Assembly (NCBI GenBank): GCA_002270565.1
Contig: NQMI01000112.1
Span: 1-64,000 of the forward strand
DNA: 64,000 bases
Direction: 5' to 3'
Origin: Stenocarpella maydis
Lineage: Eukaryota; Ascomycota; Sordariomycetes; Diaporthales; Diaporthaceae
The position numbers and the translations under genes are program-made. The notes under the pieces were generated by a model, which saw nothing but the letters and a program-made list of their open reading frames with translations, did not search any database and was not told the origin of the DNA. Below are positions 1 through 11,283 of the stretch, piece after piece (positions within the stretch are counted from its first letter, which is position 1; each line of letters begins with the position of its first letter).

Positions 1-175
1 CACCCCCCAAAAAAAAGAAAGAAACCCCGTCCATCTCCCGCGTGTCTCCGCCCGCTGGGGCGGCCCGGAAGGGGGCCAGCTTAGCTAGCTGGCTGACTCT
101 CCTCCCTGGTGGGACGATGGGCCTGCCGGCGCAACCACAGCGCGGCCGGAAGGGGGATCCCGTGCGCCTATGCGA

Positions 176-274
176 GGCACGCACGCACGCACGCACGAAC
201 GCACGTGTGTACGTAAGTATGTATGTAAGTATGTACGTAAGTATGTATGTAAGTATGTATGTGAGTATGTATGT
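176..274. repeat. microsatellite: ACGC units then GTATGTAAGT-type units
   Basis: A run of ACGC tetranucleotides passes into imperfect tandem copies of a GTATGTAAGTATGT-like unit. It explains the Tyr/Val/Ser and Thr/His repeats seen in all overlapping open frames, so those frames are not genes. Confidence 0.9.
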
Positions 275-841
275 CTCGGATGAGGCGTTTGGGCCTGAGC
301 CTGGAAGAAGCATCGCGCCCACCTGGAAGCCTCGCGTTTGATGTCTTTTTTTGCTTTTCCTCCCACCTGTCTATCCCTTTCATCTATTCTGCGCTATTTC
401 TGCCACCTAGTTTTCTGTCTTGTCCATCCTGCTAGGCCGGGGTTGATGTGAGGACAACCGACACCACGACATGGCCCAGGGTGATCCAATCTCCTCAGGG
501 AGGGAGGGGAAACAGGGCCTAGAAGAGAACACACACACACGCACAAACAAGAACAGCAATGACAGCCCTATCAGCACGCCGTTTGGGAGACACAAGGCCT
601 AGCAAACCTGACTAGGTTTGCTGGGGGAGAGGAAGGGGGCAGGGAGGGCCACCAGTGCGCTTAGGTCCCATCACCCGTGCCCGCGCGACCCTTCCCCCTC
701 CCATGAGCAGAGGGAAGGATATTGCGGGGGGGGGGTGGAGAGAAGAGGAGAGACCCGAGCCGTCCGTCCGTCCCACACGTCTGACGCTCGACGGGAGATG
801 CGGCCAAGTTTGAACGAGCTGGGCCCTTGACCACTTTCTTC

Positions 842-877
842 CTACTACTACTACTGCTGCTACTACTACTACTACTA
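842..877. repeat. (CTA)n/(CTG)n trinucleotide repeat
   Basis: About twelve CTA/CTG trinucleotides in tandem. On the plus strand they read as a leucine run and on the minus strand as a serine run. No flanking coding signal supports a gene. Confidence 0.9.
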
Positions 878-1724
878 CACGAACGCAGGCAGGCAGGTTT
901 CGCGCTTCGTTTACTTATACACAGTCTGCCCCGCGTACGCACCGTGAGCACAGGTACCCGGTTAGTAGCTTGTATCCCCCCCACTCACACACACGCTATA
1001 GAAGAAGAAGAAGACAAAAAAAAAAGAAGCAGCGGTAGTGGCAGTCATGGGGTGGAAGGAGGGGGGTGGAAGGAGGGGGCGGACCCAAAAAAAAAAGTAC
1101 CGCACGCCACCGCTGGGCCGGCTTCCTTCCATCATGCCTGTGGCGGGTTGATGGCCCAGAGAATTGAACCCAGTCGGTTGGAGGAGGACGAGGAGGAAGA
1201 GGAGGAGAGAGGCTCCCTCGATCGATGGAAGGGGTCCGCGGGGAGGTCCCTAGCTCTTGATCATCCGATGATGGGCCGGGGGGGGGGGCATACTGTTGGG
1301 CGTATTATATCGGAGAGGAGAAACGGGCAGCGATACTTGGTGGATAGGAAACGGTACATGGATGTACTTGCGACTACATAGTCTGACTGGCTCTTCCTCC
1401 CCCGTAACTTCTACATAGTAGCACTAGCTGCCCCCCCCCCCACCACCGGGGGGAGGGCTTTGCCGCATGCCTCGCCGCCCTTTTCCGGCCCAGCTAGGGG
1501 CAGAGTGGGGCGGATATATCGAGACGACATTTCGCCCGGTGGAAGCGCAAACATGTCACCCTGTGCGCGAACGGGGGTTTTCGTGATTGAACATGAAACT
1601 TTGCCTAATAACCGCGGCGCTACCAACGTCGGTTGATAGTGGCGTGTATGTACTCCTGCATGTTTCCGGCCGCTCCTCCCCCAGCAGAAAAAGAAGAGGG
1701 GGGGGGGGGAAGGGTTTGTGCGCG

Positions 1725-1782
1725 TGCACACACACACACGCGCACACACACACGCACACACACACGCACACACACACACGCG
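1725..1782. repeat. (CA)n microsatellite with CG interruptions
   Basis: CA dinucleotides interrupted by CG at regular 8-12 bp steps. It lies just after a G homopolymer run. Confidence 0.9.
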
Positions 1783-4700
1783 CTTGAGTGAACAAATGAA
1801 CGAGGAACTGGCTGGGACAACCATTTTAGCCCCATAGGCGGCGGGATTGGCTGATGAGCGAGATGGATAGATAGATAGATGAAGACTATGTATTTGTGTG
1901 TTTGGCTTGACGGGACTAGGACGAGACAAGAGGCGAGCGCTGCCTATTGTGGTGAAGCCTCTGATCCAGGCTCGGGAAGTAGAATATCACGAGGAGAGAA
2001 GAGGCGGAGGCGTGGCCAAGGAAAGGAAGGGGAGGCGGTGTGCCAAGTAGTAGGTTGATGATGCCACTCATACCCTTCCCCCCCCCTCCTCCCCATACTT
2101 AGAGTCTATCGGGGGTAAGACGCCATCAAAGAGCCGGTGTTGCTCGTCTATTCTGGGGGAGGGGAGGAGGTATCGACAACAGCCGCCGCCATTCTACGTT
2201 CAACAGCTGGGGGATCGACCCGAGATCCAAGAGGGGGGGGAGGACAAGAACTAGTTAACCGATGATGGGCCTCTTGGTCCTTGAGGCCGACGCGATGGCA
2301 TCCGCCACTGCTCCGCATCTTCCGTTTCGCCCTCGAGTGCTAGCTCAGGTGAGATGTGATAGATGGCGCGCACGATGGAAGCGAAACAGGTGACGGCGGT
2401 TTACGAGGGCAGTCCAGCCTTCCCCCTCCCCTCCCCCATCACTCCCTTTCGATCGAGCCTCACATTGCCTGATGATCATGTCTGACTACCCCCCTCTAGC
2501 GAAAATAGAGTGATGAGGAAAACAAAACAAAAAATTATGATTAGCTCCACAGCGCAGAAACATGGTCGGTCTCAGCGCGAGGGAGAGAGTGGAGTGTCCC
2601 CCCTCGTCTATCTCTCGGACCATAACCACGCCGTACGCTGTCACCGCCTAGCTTCGAAAGAGGAATGAGCCTGTGGGCAGCCCGAGGGCGGGCTGTTTTG
2701 GGGAGGGGGGACAGCACCCTACACGGTATAACGGGAGTGCTTCGGAGCTCCCAGCGTAGCCCGGGCGCGTGGGATGGCGGTTCTGCGGCTCGGGGGGGGC
2801 TCTCTGTTCCCACTAGGTGTCCATAGGGGGTGTGTTTTGCGCTGGCGTGCCGTCCCTGCGCCATCTCTTTCTTTGTTCGTCTTTCCCACCGCGCTCGAGC
2901 CGTTGGGTCTTTGTCCCTCTGCCCGGCCCGGGGCGAACACGCCGGGCGAGAACTGGGTGAAAATCAAAAAAAAAGTTAGCGACTTCGAGCGGATGCTAGC
3001 TGTGGCTTGGCCGAGATAGCTCAGGAAGATCTTGCCGAGAAATGTTGAGACGAATAATGCCGAGTTTCGTTGGCGCATCTTGTTGGCATTGATGCCATTT
3101 CGTTTATGCAGTTTTGCGCGGGAAAAGGGATGAGACGGCGGGTACTTCTGTCCCCATGGCAAATTGCCGGTCGAGTCAAGGTAGAGGAGCTACCTCTGTT
3201 TTCAAAAATAAAGTAAAGGGTTTCCTGGAACTCGCCTCGATCGCAGGGATGGAAATTATACGAGATTTGAAGCCGTTCTGCTCGGCTTGATCGCCGCGAA
3301 AGCGTTGCTTCAGATCCTGCTTCCAAGGCTCCCATGTTGTCGCTGTTCTGGCCATGATATGGCCTCGGATCAGTCTGACATCAAGTTATGAAGCTCCAGC
3401 CTGGGATAGTACGATCAGCTGAGTAGTATAGCGATATTAGTTCGTCCTCATGGACTAAACAGTTTGGCACAAACACGACGGCGAGAAGGCCTCTCTTGCC
3501 CGCCTAGAGCTTGGGAACAACGTGCGCGGGAACCACCTCGCCATCCTCTTTCCGGCAGACCACAAGGGCCGCCCCGCGGAGTACATCGTAGTCTGGCTTG
3601 GAAATAGGGCAGCTCACGCCGCGAAGAATATTCTTGCCATGCTGTCCACGTCTCTCGAGAAAACCAAGAGAGGTGGATCTATATGGGCCTGAGATCTCCA
3701 GGCCGACCAGCACGTCTTCATCGCATCCACCCCTTTCCCTGTTCTCCCTCCCGAAACACCAGTACAGGAACGGGAAGAGGGCTCTCTAGTTCCCGGCGGC
3801 TCAGGGCATGGACAGGCCCTGCGCTTCGCAAAACCACCGGCCAGAGTTGCCCTGCATCGCAAGGCATGATACCATTAGACATTTGTGGGCTTTCTGGTAC
3901 GCCCGCAATCCCGAGCCTCTTCCAGGCAATCACACGGCATCGGACATGATCCTGGAGGAGTAGCAGGCCCAAGAGAGGCCTGGAAAGCCTCCAGGCTCGC
4001 CCGGGACTTCTTTCAGACACCCGAGCTCCCCCGTGCGGCACGGGAGAGCTCCTGGTCACGTCTCGCCCGCCCGGGAGCTGGCCCGAGGGCTCGTGATGAT
4101 GGCCAAGCTGCTTGGCTTGACCCGAGAGGCCATTCCTAGCCTCTGTTACTTCGAGATTCTGACATGTTTTGTTTCGACAATGTTATGCTTCGGCCGGCAT
4201 CGTTCTGGCCCACGTACTTGAATAGCCGGGCCAGCGAGAGAAGCTACTGCGGCGGGACACCAGCCAGTGCTGCGTGCAAAAGTTACGCCGTAGGCAAGTT
4301 GCTGTAGGATTCTTCTCGCGGATTGCGGGCAGCTCTTGGGCTTCTCATGTCGGTGACAACACGAGACTTTGAGCGTGGGCAGATACTTGGCTAGTTGTCG
4401 ATCGTCATGGGCGGTAGACAAGTTTCGATCGACATGTGTGTGGGCCCAGGAACTAGCACACCTCCATTCGAAATGGGGAGGTACTCTTTTCTGCTTTAGA
4501 GGTTCACAGGCTACGGTCGACAATGTAGTTTCAGACGAAGGCAAACATGGATGGTGGACCACCTTCGGGCCGCATGTCTAGATGTGGCGAGCGGAATCCG
4601 TGCTCGAATACAAGAACAAGAAGTGGATTGTACTTAGTCGCAATAGCATGTTTAGAGCCTACGAAGGAATACTCCGCAATGAGACAGTCCAGTTGACACT

Positions 4701-5214
4701 GTCATAGAGGTCAGGAAGGGGTGCGATGCTTTGTCGATCAAGGCAGATCCGAATTCCCTCCCAATGGAGATGGCAGACGACCACGCAAAGCCCGGTCAGA
4801 GGATCAGGACCATGGACGGTAGTTTGGTGGTGTATGCATGCATGTACACGACAAATAAGACATAACCCAGATCTATCCCAAAGCGTATATCAAACCCAAT
4901 CACGAACCCACGCACGCATATTTAAGCGACGCGAAAAGCTATGTACACTATTTATGATGTTGACATGATGTCATCAAGCTGTACACGACGGTTGTCATAT
5001 GCGCTGCTAGATAATTACTTATTAAGATTGGCAGGGCATCATCACCGTGGGCAGCGAGCCTAGTTCAAGGGACGCAGGACGGACAGACGGACGTCCTCCG
5101 CGCGGAAATACACGGTATCCGAGTCTTCCAAGGGAATTAAGATCCGGGGAGAGCATAATTGGTCTGGCACCATGGGATAGATATCCCAGGGTCGGCGTCA
5201 CCAACAGAAGTGAA

Positions 5215-8200
5215 TCAAGACTCGACGACCCCGAACCGCAGCCCGTCCAGCGCGTCCTCATACCTCGCAGGGTTGTGGTCCGTCAGCATCGTGGCCCCGA
5301 ACCGGACCTCCCTGAAGCGAGCCTCGACGTCCCGGACGTACTTCAGCACTATCCTCCTGGCGGGGCGGCCGACGTACTTGAACGACTTCTGCTGGCTCTG
5401 GCTCTGCTGCTGCTTCCCCCTATTGTTGCTGTTGCCGCCCTCGTCAGGCCCAACGAACGCATCCCTCCGGAGCACCTTCTCCGTCTCCACGACAAACACC
5501 TCCCCGGGCGGGACGAGCTTCTCGCTCATCATGCTGGCGCGGAGCGTCTTGAACGCGGCAAAGGCCCACTCCTCGTCCTCGTCGCCGGCCGCCGTCCTGC
5601 CACTCCCGCTATTGCTCTCGCTGGCACCTGCCCCGCCGCCCCGCCACTTGTCCATCAACCCTCCCTGCAGTGCCTCCCAAACCCTCTGCTTGATCTCCTG
5701 CTTCGCGTCCGCGTTGTCCGTCTTGAACGCCAGTGCCACCGCCTGGAAGTCGTGCAGCACCCCGAGCGACAGGTACGGCACCAGGTCCTGCGCGTGCACG
5801 ACCGATGTGATCAGCCCGCGCGTCGCAGTGCGCAGCGACGGCGACATGGTCGCTGGCGGGCCGTATGCGTACACGTGGATCGGGCGCCCAGGCGGGAGGC
5901 AGATGTGCGGCCGGGGTTCCTGTTGCTGGGCGGTGGCACCGGCTGGCGAGCTTGCTGGGTACGTCAGCAGGCGGCTGTGCGGCTCGTCGGACGTCACGAA
6001 GGAGGTGCCGCCGTCAACGGGCTCGCTGAGCATAACTCCCAGCAGGGTGGTGACGGCCCCGCCTAGGGAGTGGCCACAGAGGACGAGACCGTAGTCTGGA
6101 TTTTCTTCCAGCGCAGCCTTGATGGTAACAAGGACCCGTCCGTCGCCACCATACAGCAGTCTCTTAGCAGACGCGTGGACACCCTTGTGAACCTTGTAGC
6201 TCCTTCCACGCCAAACGAGGTCGTCGTAGTCGCATGTCATATCGGCGAGCACATCCTCGAAGCCTAGCGTCCCGCGGCAGGCCAAAACGACGGCTTTTGA
6301 CTCGTCGTCGAGGGAGACATAGTGCACAAGCGGTACGCCGGTCTCGGTCGCTCCCGAGGAGTCACTGCCTCCCTGAGGATCCACAAAGGAAGACAATAGG
6401 ATGGACTGAGGCTTGGATTGGGTGTGGTGGGCGAACATGCGGAGTTCGTGGTGGGTGTCGTCGAGGGCTTTTAGCATGGGCGGCATCGTCTTGGATATTC
6501 CGAGGACCTTGAGGAAGCTTGAGCCGTACGAGGCGGAGGAAAACCGCATGTAGCGAGTGATGTTTCGAAGGAGGTGGAAGCGTGGGAACGTCGTATCGAT
6601 GCTACCCGTGCGGCGGAGTGTAGCGAGGGCTTCGGCGTCGCCAAAGGGGCTGCGATGATGAAAAGGTATCAGGGACATCTGGGATTCTGCAGTCTTCAGT
6701 GTATAAATGCTGGGTGAGTAGGTCTGAGAAGAGACCCGCCTGTGGTTCCGCGAGGGTGACGGCGGAGGCAGCTGTCGGTCGATTATGTCTCTCTCGGACT
6801 TCGACTTCGCGATGGGACTGCGGTTGTACGCAGGTGAGACGGGTCGAAGATGATGCTCTACGGAGTGTATGGAGAAGGTGTCCGTCTGGGAGATGAGCGA
6901 GTCTCTCCTGCGCTCGTGGATCGATATGTAGCTTGCTCGGGAAGGGCTTCGAGGAACTGCGCTGCCGGCCTCGTATTCAGCGAGTGCTCGCGACGTGAGT
7001 GGGTTCCTGGGTTGCCCTCCGTGGGGCGGGCGGGGAGCGTCTCGCCTTGGGACCAGAGACGAGTCGCGATTCGGGACAGACAGCTGCTTCTTTGCAGCAG
7101 AGGACGACGGCTTCTGGTTGATCTGAACCGGCCCGCGACGCAAGTCCTTCACTGGCTGCTGCTTCCCTTTAGAGGCCACCGACGCGTTCGAGGACACGGC
7201 ATCTTTGTCGTCCTTGGTGACGAGGTTGCTCAGTGTGGTTCCTGAGCCCCGTTTCAAGACATTTCGCAGACCTCCTTTCTTCTCGCTTGGTGGTTTTGCT
7301 GAACTAGGTGGAGTGGTGTCGCCTTTTGGCTTCTTTGACAATAGCTTCGACATGGACTGCTGCTTCTTGCGTGGGTTCTCGATGCTGACCGCGGAGCCGG
7401 CAGGCGATACTGGCATCCTTTCGCGTTTCTGATTCGCAGAGGTCTCCGGGCTCTGCATTAGCAGGGGTATTTGGGAAGTCTTGTCGGCGCCGGGTTTGCG
7501 GCTGGTGGATGGAGAAACCCGGCCTTTCTTTGGATGCGAGCGAATCGGCGGTGCATCAGCCGCAGGGGGGAGAGCTTCCATCTGAGCGTCATGGCGTGGA
7601 GACTTCGGAGGCGGCGTAGGCGGAGGAGACTGTGGCGAGAGCGGTAATATCTCCTTCTCGTCATCCGAAAGTATGTGCTCGTCAGAGGCTTGTTCATCGT
7701 CCGAGTCGATCTGCTCCACGAACCGAGGCATCTCGACTTCCTCGGGCCCGCCTTCCATCTCCGTACTTCTAAGATTGTTCTTGTTAACCCTAAAGACTAC
7801 TCGATAGGTGGATTCAAGAGGGTTGGACCCTTGCAGAAGATGGTCTGACGACGCGGACAGACGACGGTTCCTCTGCGACGAGACTGGCCGCAGACGGGTC
7901 TCCTCGATTAGCTCCACACCAGCGGGCGGCGAGAGTGCGCTCGGCTGTGGACCGGATACTTCGACAGTGATGGTCTTGGTTGTTTTGGTTTCTGTCATGA
8001 TCGATACCTTGGCTCCAGCCGGGAGCGTACGCATGATCTGCTGTTTGAGCCGTATCTCTGGGAGATCATCTTCGCCATCGCTGCTTTCGGCGGCGGCGTC
8101 GTGCTGCTGGATGGTCTGTATGACTGTCTCGCTGGGGCCTGGCTCCAGGTCGTGGCCGGTTAGTTGGCTCCCGTTATTGACCCTGGTGTAGTCCAGCCTC

Positions 8201-8925
8201 TCATCGTCATTGATAATCACGACGTCCCAGAGTATCTCTTCGACTTGTAGGCGCTGGCTCTCCTGCATGATCAGCCTCCAGGACCACCGCTGGAAGTATG
8301 CCAGCCCAACCATGCCGACGATGAGGTCGAAGACGCCGACGTGCTCGCCCGGCTGGCCGGTAGCTGGGTTGTTAAACTCGCGCCGTATCAGGGTGATGAT
8401 ACTGGCGATGGCCCTGGAGGACTCGGTAGAGCCGAGGATGGAGTCGAGGTAAGAGAGAGTCAGCTGCGAGACCTCGGAGATGGCGGACAAGGTGGTGCTG
8501 GTCAGGTTGAAGCCGGCAGTCGTCCAGAAGACGACCTGAGACATTGCTACGTGCAGGCTCTCGAGGCTCCGTTCCATAATAGTCTCAGCATCAGCCCTTC
8601 CCAGGTCCGAGCTGGACCTGGCGAAGGACTCGGAGCCGGCGCGGTGCAGGATGCCTTCGATGATACTGCGGCCAATCTCGAGGCTGGACAGGGTGGTGGC
8701 CTTTGCGGCGCCGAAGCCATAGCCGCCAATGATGGTCCCAACACGGAGGGCGAGGCTGGTGGAGCGCGTCCACAGGCTGATGGCGGTGGCTACAGGAGCT
8801 GGCAGGAGAGTGCGGCCTGGCGGAGGAGTAGGTATCACGTCTCTCTGCTCGACCGGGAGGTCGAGGGAACCTGCCGCGGCAGTGGAGGGGGCGTTGGCTG
8901 AGCCATGGTGTATCCGATCCTCCAT
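5215..8925 (-). CDS. class 3 lipase, sn1-specific diacylglycerol lipase-like (1,236 aa)
   Basis: Single uninterrupted exon. The start is taken as the ATG at 8925; the open frame extends upstream only through a TTG codon. The N-terminal 330 residues are hydrophobic and amphipathic (membrane-association type). A long low-complexity Ser/Pro/Lys/Arg-rich region follows (about 400-780), typical of a regulated linker. The C-terminal third is a Lipase_3 alpha/beta hydrolase domain: an oxyanion segment with ACRGT, the nucleophile elbow LCGHSLGG with Ser at about 952, a likely acid in HAQDLVPYLS, and a likely His in a C-terminal LTDHNPARY segment. Family knowledge: fungal relatives hydrolyse diacylglycerol or other acyl lipids at membranes. 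The exact substrate is not visible from sequence. The length is normal for the large fungal members. The 5' flank is a 1.6-kb promoter region facing GNA1. Confidence 0.87.
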   Translation of the reverse strand: MEDRIHHGSANAPSTAAAGSLDLPVEQRDVIPTPPPGRTLLPAPVATAISLWTRSTSLALRVGTIIGGYGFGAAKATTLSSLEIGRSIIEGILHRAGSESFARSSSDLGRADAETIMERSLESLHVAMSQVVFWTTAGFNLTSTTLSAISEVSQLTLSYLDSILGSTESSRAIASIITLIRREFNNPATGQPGEHVGVFDLIVGMVGLAYFQRWSWRLIMQESQRLQVEEILWDVVIINDDERLDYTRVNNGSQLTGHDLEPGPSETVIQTIQQHDAAAESSDGEDDLPEIRLKQQIMRTLPAGAKVSIMTETKTTKTITVEVSGPQPSALSPPAGVELIEETRLRPVSSQRNRRLSASSDHLLQGSNPLESTYRVVFRVNKNNLRSTEMEGGPEEVEMPRFVEQIDSDDEQASDEHILSDDEKEILPLSPQSPPPTPPPKSPRHDAQMEALPPAADAPPIRSHPKKGRVSPSTSRKPGADKTSQIPLLMQSPETSANQKRERMPVSPAGSAVSIENPRKKQQSMSKLLSKKPKGDTTPPSSAKPPSEKKGGLRNVLKRGSGTTLSNLVTKDDKDAVSSNASVASKGKQQPVKDLRRGPVQINQKPSSSAAKKQLSVPNRDSSLVPRRDAPRPPHGGQPRNPLTSRALAEYEAGSAVPRSPSRASYISIHERRRDSLISQTDTFSIHSVEHHLRPVSPAYNRSPIAKSKSERDIIDRQLPPPSPSRNHRRVSSQTYSPSIYTLKTAESQMSLIPFHHRSPFGDAEALATLRRTGSIDTTFPRFHLLRNITRYMRFSSASYGSSFLKVLGISKTMPPMLKALDDTHHELRMFAHHTQSKPQSILLSSFVDPQGGSDSSGATETGVPLVHYVSLDDESKAVVLACRGTLGFEDVLADMTCDYDDLVWRGRSYKVHKGVHASAKRLLYGGDGRVLVTIKAALEENPDYGLVLCGHSLGGAVTTLLGVMLSEPVDGGTSFVTSDEPHSRLLTYPASSPAGATAQQQEPRPHICLPPGRPIHVYAYGPPATMSPSLRTATRGLITSVVHAQDLVPYLSLGVLHDFQAVALAFKTDNADAKQEIKQRVWEALQGGLMDKWRGGGAGASESNSGSGRTAAGDEDEEWAFAAFKTLRASMMSEKLVPPGEVFVVETEKVLRRDAFVGPDEGGNSNNRGKQQQSQSQQKSFKYVGRPARRIVLKYVRDVEARFREVRFGATMLTDHNPARYEDALDGLRFGVVES

Positions 8926-10542
8926 CTCGGACGAGGTGCGAGCAGAAGCTCGAGAAGTCGTCCTGGATGGGTTGGCCCAGCGCAAGTGGGAGCGTCTGTA
9001 GTTGGAACGAGGGCTGGAGTAGTAGTAAAGCAGGTGAGTACAACTAGAGTGTGTAGCATATTGTTGAGGTCGGGTTGGGCGTGCTTGGCCGAGGGTGGCG
9101 AATCGACGACGAATTAAGAGAGGTCCTGGTTGTTAGTGGTCATGCGATGCGGACAGAGTGGAGAGGGCGGAATGTCAGCAGTTTGGGGCCGAAAGTAAAC
9201 AGAGCATGATGGCATCGAGGATTGGAATGGGCAGTTTGTTTTGGTCCCAACAAATCCTCGGTGTCGATCAAGAGCAGAGCAGAGGCGGACCGGAGGACAG
9301 GAGATGATGTAGACGGCATTGACATGTGAAAGGCCGCGGGCAGACGAGGAAGAGTCATCAAAAAGACGTCGAGAAGGCTCTTTTTGAAGGTGGATAAAGC
9401 GGAGTCCATGCCAATGCTCCGCGTCTCCGCTGTTCGATGCGGAAAGCTTGGGCGAGGCGGGTCAGCAGCCGATTTGCTGCTGGCTGGGCAGGGCAGGGCA
9501 GGGCTGGGTTGTGATGCGAGGTGATGTGTGCGTCTCCTTGTCTTTGGAAAAAGTCTGGACGGCATGATCTGAAAGTGCCTGCAGGCGTGCAGGCGTGATG
9601 TAGTGTACCATTGCATCTGTCAGAAGTGCGGGTGGAGAGTACGTATCCATAGGTTGGTAGTGTACCGAGTACGCTTTGTATCTGTATGCACTACGCCGTA
9701 TCGAGAAGTGGTTCCTGAGCACTCGAATGCGCACGAGCAGCCCTTCCGGGAAGACGAGAATAGTGACGACATTGTGTTTGCTGGATGCTTAGAATCTGGA
9801 CCCTGCTCGCCTCGCCTCGCCTCGACTCGACTCGACTCGTATTTGGCCCCGACTGCAGCATAAACTCGGGAAGATGGACAGGCACGAGCATCAACCAGGC
9901 GCTAGAAAATAAACTCTTGCCGTGTCCCGTCGTGCAGATGGCCCTGGTCACAAGCCAGCAAGTCAGCTAGCTACATGGAATACCGTAACTGCGACTCGAG
10001 GTCTCGCCTTAGATCTCAGATAGTGTAGCTGGTTCTGGTGGTGTAGAAAGTGACGGCCCCAACCAAGATCATCTGCATCCCGAAGCAGGGGTCCAGGTGG
10101 GAACCAGGTCCAGGCCCAGGTCCTGGCCCAGGTGCAGATGCCCTAAAATAGCTCAGGGGAGAAAATAGGGACGAGAGAGGATCGACCTCGTGCTGGGCCT
10201 TGGAACCCGCCCGGGGCTGAGGACGGACAGTGCAGCAATAGCAACAGCAACAACAGCACGAGGATTGACCGAATGCCATTTGTTCACTTCGATCCCAACA
10301 TCAACCACACCGGCCTGACCCGCGATAAATGCGACACCTGTCCCCTCTTTTCCCGATTCCAAACCCAATTCCTTCCTGCTGTGCCCACACTATCCCAACG
10401 TCACTCGTCCCATAAGCCTTCCATCCCGTCCCATCTCGACCACTCCCAGACCGTCTGCTGTCAGTGAAGCTATCCGCATTGGCCACAGCTCCTTTGTTCT
10501 CCAGCTGCCATAACCTCGCCCTCGCATAACCTAATTCCAAAC
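8926..10542. other. divergent intergenic/promoter region between lipase and GNA1
   Basis: No gene is supported. The region separates two outward-facing genes and presumably holds both promoters. It contains a pentanucleotide repeat (CTCGC then CTCGA units) at 9806-9840, a CAGGTCC/CAGGCCC-type repeat near 10,090-10,135, and a CT-rich, A-poor leader at about 10,330-10,540 just before GNA1. Confidence 0.6.
9806..9840. repeat. pentanucleotide tandem repeat (CTCGC)3(CTCGA)3
   Basis: Three CTCGC units are followed by CTCGA units. The single internal base change is shared by successive copies, which suggests replication slippage after the mutation. Confidence 0.85.
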
Positions 10543-11283
10543 ATGAACGGAACCTCAGAGCCCTCCCAGGCAGCCTCTGCCTCCACCCAGACCACAGAGA
10601 CGGTCAAGATGAACGGCACATCAACATCCACATCCACCACAACCGCCACCGCTACATCAGCCGCCCCGGGTGCAGGCCTCTTTGGTGACGACCTCATCTC
10701 CCCCGACGTCGCAAAGGCCCTCCCCGAAGGATACAAGATCCGCGCCCTGCGCCAGTCCGACTTCGATGCCGGCTTCCTAGACTGCCTGCGCGTCCTGACC
10801 ACCGTTGGTGACATCACAGAGGAGCAGTTCGCCGAGCGCTTTCAGTGGCTCAGCAAGCAGGACGGCGGTTACTACATCCTGGTCATTGAGGACGGCGGCA
10901 GGGTTGTCGGCACCGGCGCCCTCATTGTAGAGCGCAAGTTGTACGTTGCTCTCACTTTCCCCGCAAGACAGTCACCACGGAGGAACATGGTTCTACCTCC
11001 TACCCGAACTAGCAAGATCCAGTGACCCGCGTGCTAACATGCGTCGCTCCGAACTAGCATCCATAACCTCGGCCTCGTCGGCCACATCGAGGACATCGCC
11101 GTCGCAAAGGACCAGCAGGGCAAGAAGCTAGGCCTGCGCCTCATACAGGCCCTCGACTTCATCGCCGAGAAGGTCGGCGCCTACAAGACCATCCTCGACT
11201 GCAGCGAGGCCAATGAGGGCTTCTACATCAAGTGCGGCTTCAAGAGGGCCGGCTTGGAGATGGCCCATTACTACAAGAAATAA
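10543..11283 (+). CDS. GNA1: glucosamine 6-phosphate N-acetyltransferase (207 aa)
   Basis: Acetylates glucosamine-6-phosphate with acetyl-CoA, the second step of UDP-GlcNAc synthesis that feeds chitin, N-glycans and GPI anchors. Exons are 10543-10940 and 11058-11283. The 117-bp intron starts GTACGT, has a GCTAAC branch site at 11033-11038 and ends in CTAG. Splicing joins ERKF to IHNLGLVGHIEDIAV, the conserved Gna1 core. The acetyl-CoA loop follows as AKDQQGKKLGLRLI, and the protein ends with ILDCSEANEGFYIKCGF and a short basic tail. The first about 45 residues are a Ser/Thr/Ala-rich extension, longer than in yeast Gna1 (159 aa). A second in-frame ATG at 10609 repeats the same opening, MNGTS. 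Confidence 0.95.

Larger units (their letters stand above)
1..5214. other. repeat-rich intergenic region, no supported gene
   Basis: No reading frame here looks like a protein. The longest open frames are low-complexity translations of simple repeats (Leu, Ser, Val/Cys or Tyr/Thr runs) or short frames with no recognisable motif. The DNA holds several microsatellites, listed separately, plus many G or C homopolymer runs (for example near 730, 1280, 1430, 1700 and 2080). From about 3,300 to 5,200 the sequence is less repetitive but still without a coherent exon chain. Confidence 0.7.

Noticed and set aside
1140..1175. tRNA-like TTCAATTC sequence on the minus strand
   Set aside because: The stems of the putative T-arm do not pair and no acceptor or anticodon arm could be drawn.
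827..1381. 184-codon open frame opening with a leucine run
   Set aside because: It is driven by the CTA/CTG repeat and later simple-repeat segments; no motif, no splice-compatible neighbours.
3504..3713. Short minus-strand frame ending EVVPAHVVPKL with protein-like composition
   Set aside because: Only 69 codons, no start context or partner exon found; could be a fragment of a decayed gene but cannot be supported.
5047..6066. 339- and 311-codon plus-strand frames over the lipase 3' end
   Set aside because: Antisense shadows of the GC-rich lipase domain; the opposite strand has full family motifs.
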